A stretch of 12,023 nt of DNA from Balneolaceae bacterium. Its GTDB lineage: Bacteria > Bacteroidota > Rhodothermia > Balneolales > Balneolaceae. Position 1 is the first letter of the stretch. Every line of letters begins with the position of its first letter. The notes beneath the pieces are model-generated. The model worked only from the letters and a program-made list of their open reading frames with translations. It did no database searches and was not told the origin of the DNA. The position numbers were made by a program, and so were the translations under genes. Below are positions 1 through 7,170 of this stretch, piece after piece. The stretch covers positions 1-12,023 of the forward strand of contig JAASTO010000067.1 of assembly GCA_021767245.1 (NCBI GenBank). The letters are read 5' to 3'.

Positions 1-872
1 ATACAGACGGTAGCATAAGCATCCGCATCCATAGCAGATTCGGTGATGATAGATACGCTCAATAAACTGTTTTTAGCCGGGTATCCCGTTTTGGGATCTA
101 TGGTGTGTGAATACCTTGCTCCCGTCTCATCGTCGACCCAAAACTTCCGGTAATTACCGGAAGTTGCGAGAGCTTTATTATTCAAAGCCAGGATAAACTG
201 AAATCTACTCTCTGTATCAATCTCTTCACTCGGTTTATCAACACCGATCTTCCATATCTCTCCGGTTTCATTCACTCCTTTGGCCTTAACTTCCCCTCCT
301 ACTTCTACCATATAATTTTCTACATTGAACCCTTCCAGATATTCAGCAATGTAATCAACCGTGTAACCCTGGGCTATGGCGTTAAAGTCGACCTGAAATC
401 CCGCAGGGATCCTCACACTGTCGTCTTTGACCTCAATATTTTGATACCCGGTTCTCTGCAACGTATTACTCACCATATCCGGGCTTACATCCTGCCTGAT
501 CTCCTCAAAACCAAAACCCCATAAACTTACAAGCGGACCTATTGTTGGATCAAAATCACCTTTTGTTTCTTCTGCTATTTCAAGGGATCGATCCAACACA
601 TCCAGGAAAAGAGTATCTACATGAACCAGGGTGTCTCCCTTATTAACGGTTGTTATTAGTGAGGTGGGTACGTAAGTACTCATGGAGAGATCAATGCGTT
701 TAAAGATAGCTTCAATATCATCCCCCAGATCTTTTCCCTCAGGTGACTCATATTTGATCTGGTATGTTGTGCCCTGCGCTCTTCCGATATTCTCTATATA
801 CTTAGATTCCTTGATCTGTGAGCAGGAAATTGCAAAAAGGGTTATAAATAGCAGTGAAGTGAACCTTTTCAT
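1..872 (-). CDS. apbE: FAD:protein FMN transferase ApbE, lipoprotein (3' end off window)
   Basis: Transfers FMN from FAD onto a threonine of target proteins, here most likely NqrB and NqrC encoded just upstream. I translated 290 codons from the ATG at 872-870 with no stop before the left edge; family members are usually somewhat longer, so the C-terminus is missing. Residues 1-17 are a lipoprotein signal peptide (KR, hydrophobic stretch, lipobox AISC with Cys17), which places the enzyme outside the cytoplasmic membrane, as expected for ApbE. Family motifs seen: RAQGTTYQIKY near 31-41, FDPTIGPLVSLWGFG near 107-121, DFNAIAQGYTVD near 162-173, VEVGGEV near 189-195, ATSGNYRKF near 236-244, HTIDPKTGYPA near 256-266 and the metal-binding MDADAYAT near 281-288. 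There is no clear ribosome site. A hairpin terminator lies only 27 bp upstream, so expression may depend on read-through from nqrF. Identity is secure; the regulation is inference. Confidence 0.95.
   Translation of the reverse strand, partial: MKRFTSLLFITLFAISCSQIKESKYIENIGRAQGTTYQIKYESPEGKDLGDDIEAIFKRIDLSMSTYVPTSLITTVNKGDTLVHVDTLFLDVLDRSLEIAEETKGDFDPTIGPLVSLWGFGFEEIRQDVSPDMVSNTLQRTGYQNIEVKDDSVRIPAGFQVDFNAIAQGYTVDYIAEYLEGFNVENYMVEVGGEVKAKGVNETGEIWKIGVDKPSEEIDTESRFQFILALNNKALATSGNYRKFWVDDETGARYSHTIDPKTGYPAKNSLLSVSIITESAMDADAYATVC
142..165. repeat. 24-bp perfect palindrome inside apbE
   Basis: The left half AACTTCCGGTAA (142-153) is followed directly by its exact reverse complement TTACCGGAAGTT (154-165). 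It lies in coding sequence and encodes the conserved ApbE motif TSGNYRKF. In mRNA it could fold as a roughly 10-bp stem with an AATT loop. Function is unknown and it may be a by-product of codon choice. Confidence 0.9.
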
Positions 873-899
873 AATGTATTATGATATAGTGGTTAAACA

Positions 900-930
900 A
901 AAAAACCCCGTATCACCTACGGGGTTTTTT
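900..930. terminator. Bidirectional rho-independent terminator after nqrF
   Basis: A perfect 13-bp stem (900-912 pairing with 918-930) encloses the 5-nt loop TCACC. The core is CCCCGTA/TACGGGG, flanked by an A run on one side and a T run on the other, so both strands end in a U tract. On the minus strand it lies 18 bp past the nqrF stop and 27 bp before the apbE start. It should end much of the nqr transcript and leave apbE to read-through or to a promoter that I cannot see. Confidence 0.9.
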
Positions 931-948
931 AAAATAATTGATCTGATC

Positions 949-2271
949 TTAGCCGCCAAAGTCGTCAAATGAAACGTTCTCTTCGGGAACACCCCATTCA
1001 TCGCACATTTGCAGTACGGCCTGGTTCATCAAAGGAGGTCCACAGAAATAGAACTCTATTTCTTCAGGCTCCGGATGATTTACCAGATAATGATCGATCA
1101 CAGCCTGGTGAACAAATCCAAGGAAACCATCTCCCTCTTCATCGTGAATATCTTTCTTCTCAACCCAGTTATCTTCTTCAAGCGGCTCAGACAGAACTAC
1201 GAAAAACTGGAAGTTGTCAAATTTCTCTTCAAGTTCACGGAAATGATCCAGATAGAAAAGCTCTCGCTTGGAACGTCCACCGTACCAATAGGTCACTTTT
1301 CGACCGGTTTCCAGAGTCTTGAACAACTCATACAGGTGAGAACGCATCGGAGCCATTCCAGCACCACCACCTATGTATAGCATTTCCTTATCACTATCTT
1401 CCTTGATAAAAAACTCTCCGTATGGACCTGAGATCGTTACTTTGTCACCCGGTTTTCTGGAGAAAATATAGGATGAGGCAATACCGGGGTTCACGTCCAT
1501 CCAAGTATTTTTCTCACGATCCCATGGCGGAGTTGCCACACGAACATTCAGCATAATCCTGCGCCCCTCTGCAGGATAACTGGCCATAGAATAGGCACGT
1601 TCAACAAATTCTGTATTTTTCATCTTCAGATCCCAAAGGCCATATCCATCCCATTCTTTCTGGAATTTATCCGGCTCACCGGGATGCTCTTCAGGATGCG
1701 CTGTGATGTCAATGTCTTTATAGTCAATTTCGCAAGGAGGGATCTCGATCTGAATGTAACCACCGGCCTTGTAGTCCATATCCTCAGGGATCTCAACCAC
1801 AAATTCTTTAATAAATGAAGCCACATTATAGTTTGAAACAACTTCTGCTTCCCACTTCTTAATGCCGAATACCTCTTCAGGTACCTTGATCTTCATATCG
1901 TCCTTCACCTTCACCTGACAGCTCAAACGCCAGTTATCTTTTATCTCTGCACGGGTAAAGTGAGGTTCCTCAGTAGGGAGGATCTCTCCACCGCCTTCAA
2001 GAACCTGACATTTACACTGAATACAAGTACCACCACCACCGCAGGCAGAGGGTAAAAAGATCTTATTATCACCCAAGGTACTTAAAAGAGTACTGCCTGA
2101 ATCAACTTCCAGATCCACTTCATCATTAATCTTAATATGAACCGGACCGGAAGGTGCTAAATAGGCTTTGGCCGTTAACAGGATGGATACCAGAACGAAT
2201 ATCACCAGAAAGAAAACGATGACACTTGCTGATACGATCAGGGTTGTATTTGCTAATGTTACTAATATCAT
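949..2271 (-). CDS. nqrF: Na+-NQR subunit F, NADH-oxidising flavoprotein
   Basis: Electron entry subunit: it oxidises NADH and passes electrons via FAD and a [2Fe-2S] cluster into the membrane complex. The 440 residues show one N-terminal membrane helix (about 8-33), a plant-type ferredoxin domain (about 44-135) with ligands Cys77, Cys83, Cys86 and Cys118, an FAD domain with RAYSMASYP (225-233), a glycine-rich NADH motif IGGGAGMAPMRSH (300-312), the CGPP motif at Cys410 and the family-typical C-terminus DDFGG. It is about 30 residues longer than the Vibrio protein as I remember it. The extra length sits near 189-206 (acidic, His- and Pro-containing), near 250-263 and near 370-383. The start is 26 bp after nqrE, and the terminator follows its stop. 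Identity is secure. Confidence 0.98.
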   Translation of the reverse strand: MILVTLANTTLIVSASVIVFFLVIFVLVSILLTAKAYLAPSGPVHIKINDEVDLEVDSGSTLLSTLGDNKIFLPSACGGGGTCIQCKCQVLEGGGEILPTEEPHFTRAEIKDNWRLSCQVKVKDDMKIKVPEEVFGIKKWEAEVVSNYNVASFIKEFVVEIPEDMDYKAGGYIQIEIPPCEIDYKDIDITAHPEEHPGEPDKFQKEWDGYGLWDLKMKNTEFVERAYSMASYPAEGRRIMLNVRVATPPWDREKNTWMDVNPGIASSYIFSRKPGDKVTISGPYGEFFIKEDSDKEMLYIGGGAGMAPMRSHLYELFKTLETGRKVTYWYGGRSKRELFYLDHFRELEEKFDNFQFFVVLSEPLEEDNWVEKKDIHDEEGDGFLGFVHQAVIDHYLVNHPEPEEIEFYFCGPPLMNQAVLQMCDEWGVPEENVSFDDFGG

Positions 2272-2297
2272 TTTTAAAAGCTCTTCTTATATAATGA

Positions 2298-2915
2298 TTA
2301 TAACTTGATACCCATGAACGACATGAAGGCAATGCCCATCAGGCCAGTTACAATGAATGTGATACCTAAACCTCTTAGTGGCCCAGGAACGTTCGAATAC
2401 TGAATCTTCTCCCGGATAGCGGCAATAGCGACAATAGCAAGAAACCAGCCGACTCCACTTCCTAATCCAAATACTGACGCTTCGGCAATGTTGGCGTAGT
2501 TTCTTTCCTGCATGAATAATGAACCACCAAGAATGGCACAGTTCACAGCAATCAATGGCAGAAAGATACCAAGCGAGTTATATAGTGCCGGAGCAAATTT
2601 CTCTACCGTCATCTCCACCAATTGAACCATCGATGCGATGATCGCGATAAAGAGGATAAAAGAAAGGAAGCTAAGATCTACATCCGCAAACTCAGGGCTA
2701 ACCCACGCCAGGGCTCCTTCCGATAACACGTAGTTATCAAGGAGGTAGTTGGCCGGAACCGTAATTCCCAATACGAAGATAACTGCCAAACCCAAGCCTA
2801 CACCGGTTGATACTTTTTTGGATACGGCGAGATATGAACACATGCCCAGGAAATAGGCAAAGATCATATTCTCAACAAAAACGGCTTTTACAAATATGTT
2901 AATTAACTCCTGCAT
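2298..2915 (-). CDS. nqrE: Na+-NQR subunit E, membrane protein
   Basis: Integral membrane subunit of the sodium pump. The 205 residues are almost entirely hydrophobic helices. NqrE and NqrD are homologous and arranged as an inverted pair that holds an intramembrane [2Fe-2S] cluster. The two cluster cysteines are present here: Cys26 in FLGMCSYLAVSKKV and Cys126 in LIAVNCAILGG. Other strong family matches are FGLGSGVGWFLAIVA and the C-terminal RGLGITFIVTGLMGIAFMSF. Length is close to the usual ~200. It starts 5 bp after the nqrD stop and has the best ribosome binding site in the window, GAGGAGG, embedded in the last codons of nqrD, which implies coupled translation of the two partner subunits. 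Identity is secure. Confidence 0.98.
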   Translation of the reverse strand: MQELINIFVKAVFVENMIFAYFLGMCSYLAVSKKVSTGVGLGLAVIFVLGITVPANYLLDNYVLSEGALAWVSPEFADVDLSFLSFILFIAIIASMVQLVEMTVEKFAPALYNSLGIFLPLIAVNCAILGGSLFMQERNYANIAEASVFGLGSGVGWFLAIVAIAAIREKIQYSNVPGPLRGLGITFIVTGLMGIAFMSFMGIKL

Positions 2916-2920
2916 GGTAT

Positions 2921-3631
2921 TTACGCCTCCTCAATCAGTTTGGTATTTCTTGAACGCTGTATCCAGATGATGATGCCTACCACAATAAGTGCCATGGGTG
3001 GTAATAACATGAAACCGTTGTTCACATAGTATCCGCCATTGGCAGCATACCATGCATCCGGTATCACCTGATAACCGAATAGGGTACCTGAACCGAGTAA
3101 TTCCCGAAAGAAAGCCACCGCTATCAAAATAGCACCGTAACCAAAGGCATTACCGAGTCCATCAAGGAATGATTTCCAAACCCCGTTACCAAGGGCAAAG
3201 GCCTCAAGGCGACCCATGATGATACAGTTTGTAATGATCAGCCCGACAAATACCGAGAGTTCTTTCGAAACATCAAAGGCGTAGGCTTTCAGCACCTGAT
3301 CTACAAGAACAACTAAGGTAGCAATCACTACCAGTTGTACAATAATACGGATCCTGTTTGGAATAAGGTTACGCATCAGGGATACGATGACATTGGCCGA
3401 CACCAACACAAATACTACCGATATCGCCATTACCAGTGCCGGATATAGCTTAACGGTGATCGCCAAAGCCGAACAGATCCCCAACACCTGCACGGTGATA
3501 GGGTTGTCATCATTAAACGGATCCGTTATTAATTTTCTATTCTTTTTGGAAAATAAAGGTTCTTTCGGGGCTTCAATAACCTCCGCTTCATCCTTTACTC
3601 CTTCTTCAATTGTTTCTGTTGCTTCTGCCAT
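2921..3631 (-). CDS. nqrD: Na+-NQR subunit D, membrane protein
   Basis: Integral membrane subunit and structural partner of NqrE. The cluster cysteines are Cys53 (VLGICSALAIT) and Cys136 (GLIITNCIIMGR). Further family signatures are RNLIPNRIRIIVQL, VDQVLKAYAFD, AFFRELLGSGTLFG and LLPPMALIVVG. At 236 residues it is longer than the usual ~210. The extra length is an acidic N-terminal extension (about residues 1-30, rich in Glu, Ala and Lys) before the conserved core begins near DNPITVQVLG. The ATG at 3631 is the only upstream Met before the core, so the extension is probably genuine, although no ribosome site marks it. The gene is 46 bp after nqrC and 5 bp before nqrE. Identity is secure; the function of the extension is unknown. 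Confidence 0.97.
   Translation of the reverse strand: MAEATETIEEGVKDEAEVIEAPKEPLFSKKNRKLITDPFNDDNPITVQVLGICSALAITVKLYPALVMAISVVFVLVSANVIVSLMRNLIPNRIRIIVQLVVIATLVVLVDQVLKAYAFDVSKELSVFVGLIITNCIIMGRLEAFALGNGVWKSFLDGLGNAFGYGAILIAVAFFRELLGSGTLFGYQVIPDAWYAANGGYYVNNGFMLLPPMALIVVGIIIWIQRSRNTKLIEEA
2926..2932 (-). promoter_or_regulatory. Strong Shine-Dalgarno site for nqrE
   Basis: GAGGAGG on the minus strand, 10 nt before the nqrE ATG, lies inside the final Glu-Glu-Ala codons of nqrD. It is exceptional in this window, where most genes lack such a site. It fixes the nqrE start at 2915. Confidence 0.8.
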
Positions 3632-3677
3632 AACGCTAAATAGTTAAGTTGCGCCTTAGTTTGTGAACTTAGATGGA

Positions 3678-4409
3678 TTAATTTTCTTCTTTTTGATCCG
3701 CTGATGCAGTTGATCCTGCACTGCCAGTATATTCTTTCAGGAATGGAATGTAAGCTTGCAGGTTATCTGCGATCATTGCTTCCACACCATCGGATGTAAT
3801 GGTACCACCACTGATACCGTCTACTTCATTGGCATCATTGGCATCTCCTTTTCTAACATCGATTCCCACCAAATTTCCATCATCTCCCAAGATCTCTTTA
3901 CCTTTGAACTGGTTCTGAAAAGCATCGGAGTTGATCTCAGCACCTAATCCCGGTGTCTCACCCTGGTGATCAAATACAGCTCCGTAAATTGTGGACAGGT
4001 CCTCTTGTAGAGAGATATATCCCCAGATTGGGCCCCAAAGACCGGTTCCCCTTAATGGAATGATGTAAAAGGTTTCTCCTTCTTTCTCAGCTATGTAAAG
4101 AGGAGCTTTGCGTTCTGAGATCGGTTTACGAATCTGTTTTGCCATATCTATGTTAAAAGCATCTCCTTCTATTTGCTCGTTGTTCTGGAGCAATAACTGA
4201 CTGGTGATGTAATCATTATATACTTCAGCTGCTTCTTCACGGGTCTTTTCCACTTCAATGGAGCGCAGAATACTCTGCATCTTTTCCATTTCAACATTTC
4301 TGTCCTGAAGAGGTTTTAACTTCGTTGCAGTAAATGATAACAGAGCGGCTACCACAACCACCATTACCGCTGCAAACATAAATGTATAACTGTTCTTGTT
4401 TACGTCCAT
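3678..4409 (-). CDS. nqrC: Na+-NQR subunit C, covalent FMN protein
   Basis: Carries a covalently bound FMN that passes electrons through the pump. The 243 residues contain one N-terminal membrane helix (about 9-27) and a large extracytoplasmic FMN-binding domain. Features seen are PLRGTGLWGPIWGYISL (118-134), HQGETPGLGAEI (148-159) and the flavin attachment motif DGISGGTITSDGV (197-209). The accepting residue by homology is Thr203. The usual consensus before this Thr is S/T-G-A; here it is S-G-G. The C-terminal tail after about 228 (Gly/Ser/Ala, then Gln-Lys-Glu-Glu-Asn) looks disordered. The start lies 5 bp after nqrB, with an AGGG site about 10 nt upstream. Modification would be done by the ApbE encoded at the left edge. 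Identity is secure. Confidence 0.97.
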   Translation of the reverse strand: MDVNKNSYTFMFAAVMVVVVAALLSFTATKLKPLQDRNVEMEKMQSILRSIEVEKTREEAAEVYNDYITSQLLLQNNEQIEGDAFNIDMAKQIRKPISERKAPLYIAEKEGETFYIIPLRGTGLWGPIWGYISLQEDLSTIYGAVFDHQGETPGLGAEINSDAFQNQFKGKEILGDDGNLVGIDVRKGDANDANEVDGISGGTITSDGVEAMIADNLQAYIPFLKEYTGSAGSTASADQKEEN

Positions 4410-4414
4410 CAGAA

Positions 4415-5605
4415 TTAACCCTCAGCAGTTTTTAAAGTTCTTTTTTGACGTCTCTTAATGTTCGCCTGTAATACATAGTGATCAACCAATGGAGCCATAG
4501 TGTTCATAAACAGAATGGCCAACATTACCCCCTCCGGATAAGCCGGGTTAAAGACGCGGATCATAATAGCCAGGAAGCCAATAAGGAATCCATAGATCCA
4601 CTTTCCGGTATTGGTGCGGGCACCGGTAACCGGGTCAGTAGCCATAAAGACAATACCAAAGGCAAATCCACCTACGATCAGCTGCTCCCAGAAAGGAACC
4701 GCCATAAATTGTTGTTGTACTTCTGTGATCGCATAAGGGGCAACAGCATTAAAAATAAGTCCCATTGTAGCACCACCGGCTAATGCACTCAGCATAATCC
4801 TCCAGCTTCCGATGCCGGTAAAGATCAATAGACCGGCTCCGATCAGTATCATAATCACAGATGTCTCTCCAACGGAGCCCGGAATGGTTCCAATAAATGC
4901 CTGCATAGCTGAATAAGAAGTTTCACCGGTTGTTGCAAGCTCACCAAGAATGGTTGCCCCTGAAAAGCCATCCACAACGGATTGGCCTTCACTTACGGAA
5001 GTATTGATCCACACGCTGTCTCCTGACATATAAGCCGGATAGGCAAAGAATGCAAAGGCTCGCGCGATAAGTGCCGGGTTAAAAATATTCATTCCGGTTC
5101 CACCGAAAACCTCTTTACCGATCACAACGGCAAAGGCTGCAGAAAGACCTAACATCCATAATGGCAGGTCTACCGGCATGATCAGCGGGATCAACATCCC
5201 TGTAACCAAGTATCCCTCGTTGATCTGATGACCTTTAACCACGCAGAACAGAAACTCAACACCGAGCCCAACTCCATACGACACCACAACCATCGGCAAC
5301 ACTTTGATGGCTCCGAACAGGAATTCCTGCATAAAGGTGGCATCCATGCCTAAGGCTAGGTAATGCTGATAACCCACGTTCCACATTCCGAACAATAGCG
5401 CCGGAATTAGGGCCATGATCACCGTATTCATGGTTCGTTTCAGGTCTATTCCGTCCCTAATATGAGCACCGCTGCTTGCGGTTTTCCCGGGAACGAACAG
5501 AAATGTTTCGAAACCATCGTATACCGGCCAGAGTTTTTCAAACTTTCCGCCCTCTTCAAAACTGGGTTTAACGTTTTTCTCTAAAAAATTGTGTAATGCT
5601 TTCAT
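4415..5605 (-). CDS. nqrB: Na+-NQR subunit B, covalent FMN and quinone-site membrane protein
   Basis: Largest membrane subunit, carrying a covalent FMN and forming much of the Na+ path and the ubiquinone site. The 396 residues have a soluble N-terminus (HIRDGIDLKRTMN, 48-60) and then multiple helices. Conserved stretches are INEGYLVTGMLIPLIMP (128-144), GKEVFGGTGMNIFNPAL (163-179), GSWRIMLSALAGG, GGFAFGIVFMATDPVTGARTN and NPAYPEGVMLAILFMN near the end. The flavinylation motif is DGFSGAT (212-218), which matches the ApbE target consensus exactly and puts FMN on Thr218. It is slightly shorter than the ~412 of Vibrio NqrB, mostly because the loop before residue 105 is shorter. The gene is 37 bp after nqrA and 5 bp before nqrC. 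Identity is secure. Confidence 0.98.
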   Translation of the reverse strand: MKALHNFLEKNVKPSFEEGGKFEKLWPVYDGFETFLFVPGKTASSGAHIRDGIDLKRTMNTVIMALIPALLFGMWNVGYQHYLALGMDATFMQEFLFGAIKVLPMVVVSYGVGLGVEFLFCVVKGHQINEGYLVTGMLIPLIMPVDLPLWMLGLSAAFAVVIGKEVFGGTGMNIFNPALIARAFAFFAYPAYMSGDSVWINTSVSEGQSVVDGFSGATILGELATTGETSYSAMQAFIGTIPGSVGETSVIMILIGAGLLIFTGIGSWRIMLSALAGGATMGLIFNAVAPYAITEVQQQFMAVPFWEQLIVGGFAFGIVFMATDPVTGARTNTGKWIYGFLIGFLAIMIRVFNPAYPEGVMLAILFMNTMAPLVDHYVLQANIKRRQKRTLKTAEG

Positions 5606-5642
5606 CCGTTACTTCTGTATAACTTCACTTATTATAAAATCA

Positions 5643-7004
5643 CTAACCTAATTCTTTACGCATCATATCGAGACCTTCCCGAAGTATGCTTTGAACCGGC
5701 ATTTTGGAGGTACATACCACTTCACAAAGCGCCATATCTTCTTCCACCACTTCGTAAATACCCAGGTTTTCCATTCTTTCAATATCCTGCGTGATCACTG
5801 CTTTTAACAGTTGAACCGGATAGATATCAAATGGAAATACCTGCTCGTACTCACCGGAAACCACAAATGCTCTTCGTTCACCGTGTGTGTTGGTATCCAA
5901 TTTGTATTTCTTATCTCCAAATTTCCTTTGTATCCATGACGGAAGCGTACGTGAAATACTAAACTTATCTGTTTTCGGTAGCAACCAGCCAAACAGCTCG
6001 GGCTCTTCACCTTCCGGTATTACGGTTATCTGTCGCTCATATATACTTAGGTAACCTTCATCATCCAGCTTTGTACCCGTAAGTACGTTGCCTGAGATAA
6101 TGCGATTCTTGCCTTCAGTCATATTTCCTTTCACAAAATTGGCAACCGGCGCCCCAATGATCGTGTTGTGATACTTTCTTTCTTTTACCTCAGAACCGGT
6201 AACCGCAATCCGTATTCTTGCATCAAATTTGCCCTCAAGGAATAAGCGACCTATGATCGCCACATGTTCAGGGTTGACTGTCCATACAGTTTCACCGCGA
6301 TTGATCGGGTCTACCTGAGCGATCTGCACACCAACCACTCCGGCAGGATGTGGTCCATCATATTTGGTAATGGTAACTCCTTTGGCATTGGCAAGCACGG
6401 GGCTCGGAGTCTCACGAGCACTCAACCCTAAGTGGATCTTTCCATCTGTTAGTTTCTTAAGAGCATCGATGCCTGCCTGAAATTCTTTTTCCAGACCTTC
6501 CATCAACAAAGACATGTCCGGCGCAAGAGGAGCTGAATCAAATCCTGAGATAAAAATAGCCTTTGGAGTCTTCTCAGGGTCAGCCACCACATTGTATGGT
6601 CGCTGCTTCAGGAATGGCCAGCAACCGGAAGCGGTCATTTTTTCGACAATGTCTTCCCGGTCAAGAGAATTAGGATCCGCCGCACCAAAGTCTTCGTATT
6701 CAATATTTTCATCAGCGATCACTCGTATCTCGAGGAGCCTTCTTTTTGCGCCACGCACCACCTGTGCCACTTCTCCGCTTACCGTAGAACAAAACTTGAC
6801 CTGTTCACTGTCTTTGTGGTATAGCAGTGGAGTACCAGCCTTTACTTCATCACCTTCTTTTACGACGGGCTTGAACCGGACACCATGAAAATCTACAGGT
6901 TTGATCGCGATCGTTTTTACGGACTTATCCGGAGCAAATTCTTTATCAGCTTCACCAACAAGCTTGATATCAACTCCGCGCTTAATCTTTTTCACATCAG
7001 ACAT
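5643..7004 (-). CDS. nqrA: Na+-NQR subunit A
   Basis: Peripheral cytoplasmic subunit of the sodium pump and first gene of the operon. The 453 residues match the usual ~447. The N-terminus has the family pattern IKRGVDIKLVG (7-17) followed by a barrel-sandwich domain with KPVVKEGDEVKAGTPLLYHKD and FCSTVSGEVAQVVRGAKRR. The middle contains PHPAGVVGVQIAQVDPINRG and WTVNPEHVAIIGRLFLEGKF. The C-terminus has FPFDIYPVQLLKAVITQDIERMENLGIYE in outline and ends near LREGLDMMRKELG. Its start at 7004 agrees with the usual distance to the IKRG motif. No Shine-Dalgarno is present (AATTATAA directly precedes ATG). It follows a 248-bp non-coding spacer that should hold the operon promoter. Identity is secure. 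Confidence 0.98.
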   Translation of the reverse strand: MSDVKKIKRGVDIKLVGEADKEFAPDKSVKTIAIKPVDFHGVRFKPVVKEGDEVKAGTPLLYHKDSEQVKFCSTVSGEVAQVVRGAKRRLLEIRVIADENIEYEDFGAADPNSLDREDIVEKMTASGCWPFLKQRPYNVVADPEKTPKAIFISGFDSAPLAPDMSLLMEGLEKEFQAGIDALKKLTDGKIHLGLSARETPSPVLANAKGVTITKYDGPHPAGVVGVQIAQVDPINRGETVWTVNPEHVAIIGRLFLEGKFDARIRIAVTGSEVKERKYHNTIIGAPVANFVKGNMTEGKNRIISGNVLTGTKLDDEGYLSIYERQITVIPEGEEPELFGWLLPKTDKFSISRTLPSWIQRKFGDKKYKLDTNTHGERRAFVVSGEYEQVFPFDIYPVQLLKAVITQDIERMENLGIYEVVEEDMALCEVVCTSKMPVQSILREGLDMMRKELG

Positions 7005-7041
7005 TTATAATTCAAATAATCGATTAATTGAAAATGGAATT

Positions 7042-7058
7042 GAGATAAACACTATCTC
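7042..7058. promoter_or_regulatory. Inverted repeat 38 bp before nqrA (possible operator)
   Basis: GAGATA (7042-7047) and TATCTC (7053-7058) are perfect complements separated by AACAC. The site lies in the expected leader of nqrA. The arm length is short enough to arise by chance, and no regulator is implied by the sequence itself. Confidence 0.3.
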
Positions 7059-7143
7059 CCTTCATGAATTAGTCTCTAACAAACAATACTTGCTTAATGA
7101 AACAAGGGCAGAAAGGTACTTAATTTTTAAACTCATTTCGAGT

Positions 7144-7170
7144 AAAAAACACAATTACTTTACAGTAATT
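7144..7170 (-). terminator. Possible weak terminator after queA
   Basis: On the minus strand a 7-bp stem AATTACT/AGTAATT with a 4-nt loop (7153-7170) is followed by GTGTTTTTT, about 80 bp past the queA stop. The stem is AT-rich and therefore weak. It could equally be a palindromic protein-binding site for the nqr promoter region. Confidence 0.35.

Noticed and set aside
682..1380. Plus-strand open frames opposite apbE and nqrF
   Set aside because: They lie antisense to confidently identified genes, encode low-complexity or unfamiliar sequence and have no ribosome site; they are shadows of the real genes.
2025..2043. Run of CCACCACCACC-like triplets, a possible microsatellite
   Set aside because: It encodes the conserved CGGGGTC glycine loop of the NqrF ferredoxin domain, so protein constraint explains it.
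7062..7136. 24-codon minus-strand open frame (starting MSLKIKYL) in the nqrA leader, a possible leader peptide
   Set aside because: It has no ribosome site and no distinctive residue run, and open frames of this size are expected by chance in AT-rich spacers.
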